Position numbers and translations under genes: made by a program
Shown here: positions 23,718 through 33,048 of the stretch, piece by piece
How positions within the stretch are numbered: position 1 is the first letter of the stretch
How the letters are laid out: each line of letters begins with the position of its first letter
From: Viridothelium virens
Taxonomy: Eukaryota > Ascomycota > Dothideomycetes > Trypetheliales > Trypetheliaceae
Direction: 5' to 3'
Length of the DNA: 64,000 nucleotides
Assembly: GCA_010094025.1 (NCBI GenBank)
Contig: ML991831.1
Location: forward strand, 1 to 64,000
The notes under the pieces: generated by a model
Told to the model about the DNA's origin: nothing
What the model saw: the letters and a program-made list of their open reading frames with translations, nothing else
Databases searched by the model: none

Positions 23718-24968
23718 TTATTGCACTAGCCGCGTGGGAATATTCACGTCGTGCAGTGCGTATGGCGGTGGCGGACTATCGGGTACATCACTCGTCCCAG
23801 CCTGGCCCTGTGCCATTCTTGCCGTCACCCTTTTCGCCGGACTCCTCGCACGTACTAAATCGACGAATTCAGGTCTCGATTCGCCCGTCTCTTTCTCCTT
23901 TTCCAACAATCCAGAACTGTTTACCGAATCATCCATATGTATATCCTCACGTACCGGCATCACCTCCGCTATCAACCGTCCATACAGCTCGTCCAATGCA
24001 ACCTGCACCGGCGTCCGCGGGACTTCCTCAAAATCCTCGGAGGACGCTTCGGCAGCGAGTTCAAAACGCTCCGGAGCGAAGATCTTTATTTTCCCGTCAG
24101 CGGAGAGGGCAAAGACACTGCACACGATCTTCGAGACATGAATGTCCTTATGGTCGAGGCGCAACGCAAGGTGCTCGTCCAGATAGTGGCCTAACGCTGT
24201 CATGAAAGGATGGCCGTGCAGCTGAGGCTGCTTTGCGATGAGTAGCTTACCCTGCTCAAGGAAGGGCATGACGTCTGTGGCCGCGATTGTCATGTCCATA
24301 TTCTTGAGCAAGGGTGCGACCGAGGGGAAGGATATCTGAACTTGGACGTTTCCGAGGATTTCGGAGAGGTTGGGATGATGTATGAATTGAGACCAGGATG
24401 AAGCATGGTGTGAGACGGTGGAGACGAAACGCTCAAGAGTGGCATCGATCGACTGGAGATTATGAGGGGAGACGTTGCAGTCGAAGTTGAGTTGCAGATA
24501 GTTTAGAAGGCTCTCGCGGACAGAAGCCGGCATGCGGAGAAGGAGTAGAGGAAGGGTCGTAAACTCTGGATAGTCTTCTGGAATCTTGGCTGGATCTCGG
24601 AGTAGCATCGCGCAGTGCGTAGACTTCTCGTATCTTAATTGAATGTATATCCCGCGAGCATCTTCGCTAGTCAAAGCAGGTGCGTCCGACTCGGGGTCAG
24701 GGTCTTGGTCCCAATGCGTCTCGTTCCCAAGCAGAGACCATGAACAATCTTGGAGTGTATCCGCATAATCGTGATGGGTCTGCGCAATACCAACGCCGCG
24801 AATAAAGTTCCCTGAAAGACTGTCTCGAAGCTGTCTGGAATGAAATTGAAGACCTTCCGGGGACAATGGTGGTTTCGATCCCCCGCGTAAGTTTCCATGG
24901 TACAGCGGAGAGATCCTGAAGACAGTGTATGTTGAATTATACAACGGATATGTCGTTGCTCGTGCCAT
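23718..24968 (-). CDS. fta1: Inner kinetochore subunit Fta1 (CENP-L family)
   Basis: An intron-free frame of 416 residues begins at the first in-frame ATG (24966-24968), opening MARATTYPLYNSTYTVFR. This start matches the family pattern, YPLYNTT-x-x-x-R-SPLYHG, in which the N-terminus is conserved. Other family features are HSRQLRDSLSGNFIRGV near residue 45 and LLIAKQPQLHGHPFMTALGHYLDEHLAL in the middle. The last 120 residues are charged and Pro-rich, probably disordered. Fta1 belongs to the Sim4/COMA (CCAN) complex, pairs with the CENP-N partner and binds centromeric chromatin next to CENP-A. It is divergent from hsp88 over 663 bp. The family is fast-evolving, so the call rests on the N-terminal signature and the overall pattern. 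Confidence 0.8.
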   Translation of the reverse strand: MARATTYPLYNSTYTVFRISPLYHGNLRGGSKPPLSPEGLQFHSRQLRDSLSGNFIRGVGIAQTHHDYADTLQDCSWSLLGNETHWDQDPDPESDAPALTSEDARGIYIQLRYEKSTHCAMLLRDPAKIPEDYPEFTTLPLLLLRMPASVRESLLNYLQLNFDCNVSPHNLQSIDATLERFVSTVSHHASSWSQFIHHPNLSEILGNVQVQISFPSVAPLLKNMDMTIAATDVMPFLEQGKLLIAKQPQLHGHPFMTALGHYLDEHLALRLDHKDIHVSKIVCSVFALSADGKIKIFAPERFELAAEASSEDFEEVPRTPVQVALDELYGRLIAEVMPVREDIHMDDSVNSSGLLEKEKETGESRPEFVDLVRARSPAKRVTARMAQGQAGTSDVPDSPPPPYALHDVNIPTRLVQ

Positions 24969-25631
24969 ACTTGCGTCTACCGTTTCGCGCGCATAGTTGA
25001 CGCGTTCCAAACACCTGCTATCTCTGTTTCATCTTTGATTTTGGCAGACGGTGGGGGCTTCTTCACAACACAGTGCTTATCAGGGTCCAGCGTTTAGTGA
25101 CCAAAACAACGCGAGCGCGTCTCCCAGGGTTCCGAGATCTATCCAAATACCGGGATTTCCAATGTGACGCAAGTCAGAAAAGCGTAGAACGGAGCATTTT
25201 GCGCGTTCGACGTGTGGATCAATGATATCCCTGTGACAGAATGATCGGCAGATGTACCTGGAGCTGGCGCGTATTGTTGATGATGCACGGCGGGCGGTGA
25301 GACGGAAGCCGGAGGACGCCCCACCAATGGGTGAATGGTTCCAGCTGCTTCCCAGGGCTGTGCGTGCAAACAAGGAAGCAAACAGCTGACCTGGCAGTCC
25401 AGAGGCTTGGTCTTGGCCCGTGTGGCTCGAAGCTGGTGCGCGCATCTACTCGAAATTTCCATGCGACAGAATCCAAGAAGCACAACCACTACTACCCCCG
25501 GCCCACCGCCGCCTTGCCAGCACTCACCCGACAATCCACCTCGTGCAAACTCTTTCGCCGTACATTCACATCTTTCTGACAAATTATTGACCATTCAAGC
25601 TTTCCTCTAGTACTCCATTTTCGTCGCAAAC
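24969..25631. promoter_or_regulatory. Divergent promoter region between fta1 and hsp88
   Basis: This 663-bp region serves both genes. A CCAAT box lies at 25324-25328 and a heat-shock-element-like inverted unit at 25451-25460. Short frames on both strands are not supported. The hsp88 leader before 25632 is C- and T-rich, as common in fungal promoters. Confidence 0.5.
25451..25460. promoter_or_regulatory. Heat-shock-element-like inverted GAA/TTC unit
   Basis: The sequence CGAAATTTCC has the nGAAnnTTCn form bound by heat-shock factor, 172 bp before the hsp88 start codon. Further GAA units follow within 20 bp but not in ideal 5-bp phase. Chance occurrence is possible. Confidence 0.3.
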
Positions 25632-28304
25632 ATGAGTGTTGTAGGCGTTGACCTAGGCACCCTCAACACCGTCATTGCTGTTGCCAGGAATCGGGGCGTG
25701 GATGTGGTAAGTGCTGGTGCCCATACGTCAAATGATCGAAAAGATAGCTAAATTATCTACAGATTACCAATGAAGTATCCAACCGAGCCACTCCGTAAGC
25801 TATCCCACAACCCACTATCGTCCTTAATTTGGACTAACAAGTGAACACAGATCTCTCGTGGGCTTCGGTCCAAAAGCAAGATACCTCGGCGAGGCTGCAA
25901 AGACACAAGAAGTATCGAACTTCAAAAACACCGTCGGATCTTTCTCAAGATTGGCCGGTCGTTCTCTCAAGGACCCAGATGTACAAATAGAGCAGGAGTT
26001 CGTCTCAGCGCCTTTGGTGGACATGCACGGTCAAGTTGGCGCCGAAGTCACCTATCTCGGGCAGAAAACCCAGTTCACGGCTACGCAAGTCGTGGCGATG
26101 TTCCTTAGCAAAATCAGGCAAACTGCCTCCGCCGAACTCAAACTCCCGGTCAACGACATGGTCTTCACATGCCCAGCATGGTATACGGACCGTCAGAGAA
26201 GGGCTCTGTTGGATGCTGCCGAGATTGCCGGTCTGAAAGTGCTCCGGCTCGTCAACGATACAACGGCTGTCGCGCTAGGCTACGGTATCACCAAACTGGA
26301 TCTTCCCGGTCCCGAAGAAAAGCCCCGCCGTGTCGCGTTCATCGATATTGGGCACAGCAACTATGTCTGCTCCATCGTTGAATTCAAGAAAGGCGAGCTC
26401 GCTGTCAAGTCAACGGCATACGACCGACATTTTGGCGGCCGCAATTTCGACAAGGCTATCGTGGATCATTTCGCGAAAGAATTCAAAGAGAAATTTAAGA
26501 TTGACGTCAATGAAAACCAAAAGGCGAGATTGCGCGTCGCTGCGGCCTGCGAGAAGCTCAAGAAAGTTCTTTCCGCCAACGCCAGTGCCCCTATCAGCAT
26601 CGAGTCTCTGATGAACGATGTAGATGTCAAGGGATTTTTGAAAAGAGAAGAGCTGGAAGAGTTGGTCAAACCACTTCTAGATCGTGCCACTCAGCCACTG
26701 GAACAGGCACTCGCAGAGGCCAAGTTGAAGACCGATGATATCGACTACGTCGAATTGGTAGGAGGTTGCACCCGTGTGCCGGCTTTGAAGACAACTATCG
26801 AGAACTTCTTCGGAAAGAAGCTTTCATTCACTCTCAATCAAGATGAAGCTGCTGCACGGGGTGCCGCATTCAGTTGTGCCATCCTCTCACCAGTTTTCCG
26901 CGTCCGTGACTTCTCCGTTCATGACATTGTCAATTATCCTATTGAGTTCACTTGGGAAAAGTCGCCGGACATCCCCGATGAGGATACCAGTCTCACAGTC
27001 TTCAACAAGGGAAATGTCATGCCATCGACCAAGATCCTAACCTTCTATAGGAAACAGCCGTTTGACTTGGAAGCTAAGTACGCCAAACCAGACATAATTC
27101 CTGGTAAGATGGATCCTTGGATCGGTCGCTTCTCTGTGAAAGGTGTCAAAGTCGACTCGAAAGACGATTTCATGATCTGCAAACTCAAGGCTCGACTGAA
27201 CTTGCACGGCGTGCTCAACGTGGAACAAGGATACTATGTGGAGGATCAGGAAGTGGAAGAGCCTATTCCGGAGGCCAAAGAGAATGAGAAGAAGGATGCC
27301 GATGTAGGTGACGAGCTTGTTTCCCCCATGATTCTTAATGCTCGTTCCGCTGGCAGAAAAGCAAAATGTGAAGAAGAGATTAGCATAGAACGCGACAATA
27401 AGCGTTTACGTTTCTCGTCCAATCCTTCATCTTCTGCGACATCCCCCCAGCCAACAGAAGCTCAACAGCAACAATCACTGACACAAGATGATCGACAGGC
27501 TATGGACACGGACGAGAAGGCCGAAGAGAAGCCCAAGACTCGAAAAGTCAAGAAGCAAGTCCGAAAGGGCGATCTTCCCTTGTCGGCTGGTACGGCCTCA
27601 ATGGATCAGTCGATCAAAGATCAGGCTACCGAGAAAGAAAGCCAAATGATCATGGAGGATAAGCTCGTTGCCGATACCGAAGATAAGAAGAACGAGCTTG
27701 AAAGTTTCATCTACGAGATGAGAGGTCACATCGACGAGAAGTATGCCGAGTTCTCAAACGACGAGGAGAAGACGAAGGTCAAGGAGAAACTTGAGCAAAT
27801 TGAGGTAAGTTTTCGATCACATTCAGCATATATTTTCTACTTGATTGGAGCTCGATTTCTGCGCCTGTAAAAGGTTCTTGGTACTATATGCTGGGAATCT
27901 ACATAAGAGGCCTGAGTCAATGGGAACTACTCGTCGAGGGTATCATGCTAACTTCAGCCTTCTAGGACTGGCTCTACGAAGACGGCGAAGATGCAACTAA
28001 AGCTGTCTACGTTAGCAAGATTGAAGAAATCCGTTCAGTCGCCGGACCAATCATTCAGCGCTACAATGACAAAATCGAGGAAGAACGCCAAGCGCGACTC
28101 AAAGAAGAAGAGGAGAAGGCTGCCGCCAAGCGGGCAGAATTGGAGGCTAAGAAGAAAGCTGAAGAGGAAGCCAAGAAGGTGCAGCAGGAAAAAGAGGCTG
28201 CAGCCAAACAGGCTGATGGCAAGGCTGAAGCCGGCGAAAGTAAAGATACGGAGATGAATGACGCGGACGCCGTCCAGCCTGATGGGGTGGAGGAAGCGCA
28301 GTAG
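25632..28304 (+). CDS. hsp88: Hsp110-type chaperone, nucleotide exchange factor for Hsp70 (Hsp88/Sse1)
   Basis: The best model has five exons: 25632-25706, 25763-25794, 25851-27303, 27499-27804 and 27966-28304, 734 residues, close to other Hsp88 proteins. The N-terminal ATPase domain opens VVGVDLGTLNTVIAVAR and includes LRLVNDTTAVALGYGI and a GGCTRVPALK phosphate loop. The C-terminus is an acidic, Lys/Glu/Ala-rich coiled coil typical of Hsp110s. These proteins bind Hsp70, release ADP and help dissolve aggregates in the cytosol. The fourth intron (27304-27498, donor GTAGGT, acceptor CGACAG) is 195 bp, a multiple of three, and has no stop codon. If it is retained, the protein gains 65 Ser/Gln-rich residues (799 in total). 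Splicing gives DADAMDTDE, which fits the family's acidic linker before KTRKVKKQVRKGDLP. Confidence 0.95.
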
Positions 28305-28734
28305 ATTACGACCAAAGTGCAACGTTCAGGCGCTGGTTGGGTTGCGGAAAAAGGAGCGATCAAGTTCTCTGCGTATAGAGGATAGTGCTCATTACTTGGC
28401 GCTTCTGCTCTTCTACACCATTATAGGTCGATTTAATGTCCACGGCTTTATGATAGACGTCGATTAGATTCACTGGCAATATATATCATGACTTTCAGAG
28501 TGCCAGCACAAATTGTCCAAAACGTAGTGGTTGGTGGTTTATTCGGTGTCTAAGTTCCCACTAAATTTTGATGGCTGTGATGGTCTTGACCAAAGCTCGG
28601 ACAAGCCATCAAATAATTAGCCGCCGAAGTTCTCATCTAGGGTATTATAGCTTAGCGTATATACCATAGAGTAGTAGGTAGGTATCATATCGTACCTGAG
28701 ATACGGAGTGTGGGAGTGCACCATTGCAAGCGGC

Positions 28735-28752
28735 GGCGGCCGGCCGGCCGCC
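28735..28752. repeat. 18-bp GGCC-rich perfect palindrome
   Basis: Nine-base arms are exact reverse complements, made of repeated GGCC steps and preceded by CGG triplets. It is a CpG-dense spot in otherwise balanced sequence, with no gene overlapping. Confidence 0.7.
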
Positions 28753-29168
28753 TTCAGGTTGCGCTGGTGCGTCCTAAACCTGACTACCTACATCTGGTTG
28801 ACCTTGCAAATGTCTGCCTTCTTCTATCCCATTTCTTTTCCCCAGTCCGAATATGGAAGCCACTGACTTGCAGTCGGAAGTGCTACATCACTGCGACACC
28901 TCCACTTCTCCACCAGGGCATGTGAGCATTGGGCATGTGAGGAACAGGAATCTCGACAGCCTCCCCAATCAGTACGTTTTCTCTTGCATGCTATTTCTCC
29001 AGCAAATCTGTGATATGCTAGGCCCCACTGACGTTTATATTGACAATCACAAATAGTGCTCGATTGTTCCCATGACATTGCATTCTCCCTACTCCAACCA
29101 TACATCCGACGGAACAACTACTTACCTTTCATTCTATCTGCACTGACGGAACTTGCTTTCACCGACCA

Positions 29169-29176
29169 TATATAAA
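29169..29176 (+). promoter_or_regulatory. TATA box of the phosphatase-like gene
   Basis: TATATAAA lies 58 bp before the ATG at 29234, a usual distance for a fungal TATA promoter with a short leader. Confidence 0.4.
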
Positions 29177-29233
29177 CTGGCCATCCTCAGGCTGCGAAGC
29201 ATACAGAAGACTGGAAAGCCTTATTTATAGACC

Positions 29234-30160
29234 ATGGACGACACGGATGGGACTTATCTCTATACTCAAGAATCCGAGTACACAAATCGAGTTCCTACGC
29301 CGCCTCGCATTAATATCCCACCACCAACTATGCGTGCAACTCCTGCGAACCTACATGTCAGGCCCGCTTATGGCGACGCAGTTCTCGAAGCCCTGCGCTT
29401 TCTCGACGAGTACAACTATGATTTTTGCGCAGATTCACCTCCTAGTACCATCTGCTGGAACTACGAAAATCGCCGCCAAGCCCAAAAGATTCTGCCCTTC
29501 CTCTATCTCGGACCGATGAACGCAGTCAGTGATAGAGACTTCCTTCGACGCGAGAACATTACAATGCTTCTGGCTATTCGACCCACCTCGACAACAAAGT
29601 CTCTCATTCTCAACAGAGCGCTGAGTATGGCAGAGAAGCTCGAATTGCAGAAAGGAACTGTGGATGTTGCAACCATGCCAGAACTCATTGCGGCTTTTCC
29701 CATGGCTACCCGCACTATCAACGAGCACATGCTTCATATGCGGCAGAACTCGATGGCTGGGAAAGTTCTTGTCTTCTGCGAGACCGGAAATGATAGGTCT
29801 GCCGCCGTCGTCGTTGCCTACCTGATGCAGATGTTCGCCGACATGGACCTGGTCAGGGCAATCCAGCAAGTTCAAGCACGGCGATTTTGCATCAATGTCG
29901 ACGACAGCATGAAGCATCTGCTCTCGTCTTACTGGGAAATCCTCAAGGCCAAGCAAGATGTCGCTGCTGCCACTCAACAAAACAACCCAAGTCAGCAGGC
30001 AGCCCACAGCATTCAAATTGGTCTGAGTAAGAGCGATGGAGGTATTGGCTCCAAAAGAGGCCACGATGATTTCTTTGATGATGAGGCTATGGGAGATTTC
30101 GATGTGGAGACAAGCGCAAGGGGTATTGCGCCCTTTCGTGACGTAGAAAATGGAGAATGA
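29234..30160 (+). CDS. Dual-specificity-phosphatase-like protein
   Basis: A single exon encodes 308 residues. The start of the DSP fold reads ILPFLYLGPMNAVSDRDFL at about 86-104, the usual strand where dual-specificity phosphatases begin. The P-loop reads VLVFCETGNDRSAAVVVAYLM at about 177-197: the CxxGxxRS core (Cys nucleophile, Gly, Arg, Ser) is intact, but the preceding His of the canonical HC motif is Phe. A general acid Asp is plausible (GTVDVA) but not certain. The C-terminal 60 residues are Gln/Asp-rich and disordered. Related fungal proteins are annotated as DSP-family without a known substrate. It may be an active phosphatase with altered Cys acidity, or a STYX-like binding protein. 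A TATA box precedes it. Confidence 0.8.
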   Translation: MDDTDGTYLYTQESEYTNRVPTPPRINIPPPTMRATPANLHVRPAYGDAVLEALRFLDEYNYDFCADSPPSTICWNYENRRQAQKILPFLYLGPMNAVSDRDFLRRENITMLLAIRPTSTTKSLILNRALSMAEKLELQKGTVDVATMPELIAAFPMATRTINEHMLHMRQNSMAGKVLVFCETGNDRSAAVVVAYLMQMFADMDLVRAIQQVQARRFCINVDDSMKHLLSSYWEILKAKQDVAAATQQNNPSQQAAHSIQIGLSKSDGGIGSKRGHDDFFDDEAMGDFDVETSARGIAPFRDVENGE

Positions 30161-30774
30161 AGATCACTTTTAAGGGGACATGGTTCAGTATGCCTACGGC
30201 AATTACATGATGCTTTGACGATATCATATTTCATGATTCTGGAACGAGCCACTCTTGCCAGAGCTTTTGGAGTTTGCCTAAGCTTTAGGGTTCTACTTGC
30301 TTTGATTCAGTCAGGCAACAGGCTAGCGCATTCCACTACCAATGTGAGTTGCTTTTCCTCCGTAGAATTCAATATTTTAGTGTGTTATCAAACACCACAG
30401 TACTTGAGCAGAGCTCCACATGCACTCATTCAAACACGGTCACGCGCTAGATGCTCCTCACTCTACTTCACAATGGGAAGAACTCACGTAACAAGGTTGC
30501 GCGTTACCCCATTCTCCACCGCGTGTTCATCATTCACTCACGCTCAAAATGCGAAGCTCATACTCGGAACAGCTTGACGCTCAAATTCTACGTGCGTGCA
30601 TGCTCAGTACACGCCACATCACGAAAATCGGGATTCAAGCCCCAGCATCCCCCTCTAAGCCGTCAGATCCAATCACTTCCGATATTGAGCACTGAGATTG
30701 TTCTCGGCTTCCTATCATGCGGCTCGCTAATCAGGAGCGTCTAGGCACTTCCGTCAAAATATACAGCCTTCACA
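30161..30774. other. Intergenic, nothing recognised
   Basis: It lies between the phosphatase-like gene and the AT-hook protein gene, both on the plus strand, and presumably holds the promoter of the latter. Short frames here have no family resemblance. Confidence 0.45.
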
Positions 30775-33048
30775 ATGCGGCTTCGCAAAAACATTCGAGC
30801 ACCTACGCGCTACGAAGACATTATCGCGCAACCTACTTCGAGCCTCAACGCTTCCGTCACCACAACGACTCGTAAAGGTCCTCCGGAGACTATACCGGCT
30901 TTCGAAATACCCTTCACGCCATACAACCCTACGCTTGTTCAGAGGAAGCCAGCAGCATTTCCGTCACGAGATCTGACAGTAAACTGTGGTCAATTCGAAA
31001 ATGGCCCAGAGGCGAGGCAACTACACGACAGTTTACTGTTACAAAGTTCAAAACAGTCGCTTCGAAAGAGGTCCCACTTGCACTCACATTTCAGCTCACA
31101 TCAAAGGCGTTTATTACTTTTTCGACCTCATTCTCTAAGAGCCATATTGGCTACGTCTCTCCAGCGTTCCGATTCTACCACCAAGTTGCCTCGAAGACAG
31201 GCTGGCACCCGAACAGTGCGCCGAAGACTACCGCCTCCCGATCCCCTTGTTGCCAATAAGATCCCCTATTTCGCAGACGCTGAAAGCAACGAACCTCGTC
31301 TGGAAGAGGTCTGGGATGTCTTCAATCGTAATTCACCTTCATTCTTGAACCAAGCAGTAGATGCACCTCCACACGGTATCCGCGACCTGATTAAAGATCG
31401 TCGCAAGGGACCGAATTATTTACGAAAGATGCCAGTGCTAGATCTGCCATTTCGAGGAACGCCATCGGTGTTGTCACTTGAAGATGCCGAGGTAGAGCCT
31501 GTTGCAGAGCACGGTCAGGTCGAGCGTCGGAACCCCCTTCAGGACGAGCCATTGCATTCTCAAGAGCCGAAAACCCATGATACAACTGATTGGTGTGGGA
31601 ATGACGATTTTAATGATCCCGTCAATGGGCAGAATGGGTCCCTCTACGATATCGAACTTATGGAACATGATTTTCTGCGGGAGTGCGTGGGATCTGATAA
31701 TAAACAGCATGTACTTATCTCCGGTCAGACTCTGCGGCGGTTTGACGATCTCGCCGCTCAACTTGCAATCGACATCTATTGTCAAATTTATTTCGAGGCT
31801 AAGGGCTTTCGCGTTAACGCCAGTCGCATTTGCCGGATGCTGCTCGATCTTACAGTCGAGAGCGATGAGCACATGCACTGGGTTATCGCCAAACGCCTCC
31901 TCGACAAAACTATCAACTTCAACAACTTTCTCGTCCCCGATGTGGACCTCCACAGGGACGTCCTACCCAATGCCTCTCCAAGGGTATCAAGCTTTACGTG
32001 TCCGATAGATAGGCGCTATCTTGGACTCAAAGACGTCGACTGGAATTATGTCTCTCACACTGATCTTGAGGAGGCGAGAGTCTTCCTAACACAGCACGAT
32101 CTTCCACAATCTCTTCTGCGTGACTGGACCGACGAGCCAGACACATCACGTATCCCCCAATCTCGTAACAGTCGCTCCCGCTGTTCGACCGCACAGCCAC
32201 CGCATCGACAAGAACAGCGAAGCCGTGCCCCAAGGACTGCCACTCCTACCCAATCCGAGCCTCGCGGAAGTCGGAAACGGCGGCAACCCGACTCAGGATC
32301 CGAATACCAAGACGAAGGCGACGACGGCAACCTAAATAACGGCACCAGCGCTGCGAACTCGCGCCTCTCAACCCCAACTCCACACCCGCGACGTCCTGCT
32401 GGTCCATCATCGCCGCATCAGCAACCAGGGCGAGCGCAGCAGGAACAGCAGCAGGAAAGGCCCACAACACAGCAGGCGCAACACGGCGGCGAACAAGCAC
32501 ACGCTCAGACCAGACCGCGCCAACCACACGCGCCGCCTCGCCCGAGCTTCGCACGGCCAGGATCCCACGTCGCGCAAGCACCCTTGAAAGCCGGGACGGG
32601 GGGGCCCAGCGCCGCACGGAAAGAAGAGAAAGGCGGGAACGCGGCGGCGAGTGCCGGGTTGCTGTCGGAGTCGAGTGGAGATCCGAGGCCCAGGAGTCGA
32701 AGTGGGGTGGCGGCTGGATCGGGGCCGAAGACGCGTGGTGGAGGGGCGGCTGCTGCTGCTGCTGGGAGTGGGTCCGCGAGGTCGAGGGCTGGGCGCGATA
32801 CTGGTGCGGGTCTGGGCGGGAGGGCGCAGAGAGCGGGGCGGAGCAATGCGGGTCGCAGGGCTAGTGAGGGGGATTGGAGGGGGCAGTTGGCGGAGGCTGC
32901 GGGAGAGGGAGAGGGGAAGGGGGGGAGGGGGTCTGCTGGGAGGGGGATGGCGGCGCGGGAACGAGGAAATGTCAAGCGGCGGGCCGTGGGGCGGCCTGCG
33001 AGGTCGAGGGGACGGCCACGAAAGTCGGAGGGAGATGCTTCCGGTTGA
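30775..33048 (+). CDS. Large hypothetical protein with AT-hook-like C-terminus
   Basis: A continuous frame of 757 codons runs from an ATG. Residues 1-110 are Thr/Arg/Ser-rich; about 290-440 look folded, with a helical stretch LRRFDDLAAQLAIDIYCQIYFEAKG and a block on RICRMLLDLTVESDEHMHWVI. From about residue 450 the protein becomes Arg/Gly/Ala/Pro/Gln-rich and disordered, and it ends VGRPARSRGRPRKSEG, which contains an AT-hook core (RGRPRK) and a second GRP motif. This suggests a chromatin or DNA-binding protein with a folded middle domain that I cannot name. The last 700 bp are strongly purine-skewed on the coding strand, so several antisense and shifted frames are open by composition alone. 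The C-terminal frame could be wrong if an intron was missed. Confidence 0.6.
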   Translation: MRLRKNIRAPTRYEDIIAQPTSSLNASVTTTTRKGPPETIPAFEIPFTPYNPTLVQRKPAAFPSRDLTVNCGQFENGPEARQLHDSLLLQSSKQSLRKRSHLHSHFSSHQRRLLLFRPHSLRAILATSLQRSDSTTKLPRRQAGTRTVRRRLPPPDPLVANKIPYFADAESNEPRLEEVWDVFNRNSPSFLNQAVDAPPHGIRDLIKDRRKGPNYLRKMPVLDLPFRGTPSVLSLEDAEVEPVAEHGQVERRNPLQDEPLHSQEPKTHDTTDWCGNDDFNDPVNGQNGSLYDIELMEHDFLRECVGSDNKQHVLISGQTLRRFDDLAAQLAIDIYCQIYFEAKGFRVNASRICRMLLDLTVESDEHMHWVIAKRLLDKTINFNNFLVPDVDLHRDVLPNASPRVSSFTCPIDRRYLGLKDVDWNYVSHTDLEEARVFLTQHDLPQSLLRDWTDEPDTSRIPQSRNSRSRCSTAQPPHRQEQRSRAPRTATPTQSEPRGSRKRRQPDSGSEYQDEGDDGNLNNGTSAANSRLSTPTPHPRRPAGPSSPHQQPGRAQQEQQQERPTTQQAQHGGEQAHAQTRPRQPHAPPRPSFARPGSHVAQAPLKAGTGGPSAARKEEKGGNAAASAGLLSESSGDPRPRSRSGVAAGSGPKTRGGGAAAAAAGSGSARSRAGRDTGAGLGGRAQRAGRSNAGRRASEGDWRGQLAEAAGEGEGKGGRGSAGRGMAARERGNVKRRAVGRPARSRGRPRKSEGDASG

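Larger units (their letters stand above)
28305..29233. other. Intergenic between hsp88 and the phosphatase-like gene
   Basis: It holds an 18-bp perfect GC palindrome (28735-28752, alternating GGCC) and a TATA box (TATATAAA, 29169-29176) 58 bp before the next start codon. No coding frame is supported. Confidence 0.5.
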
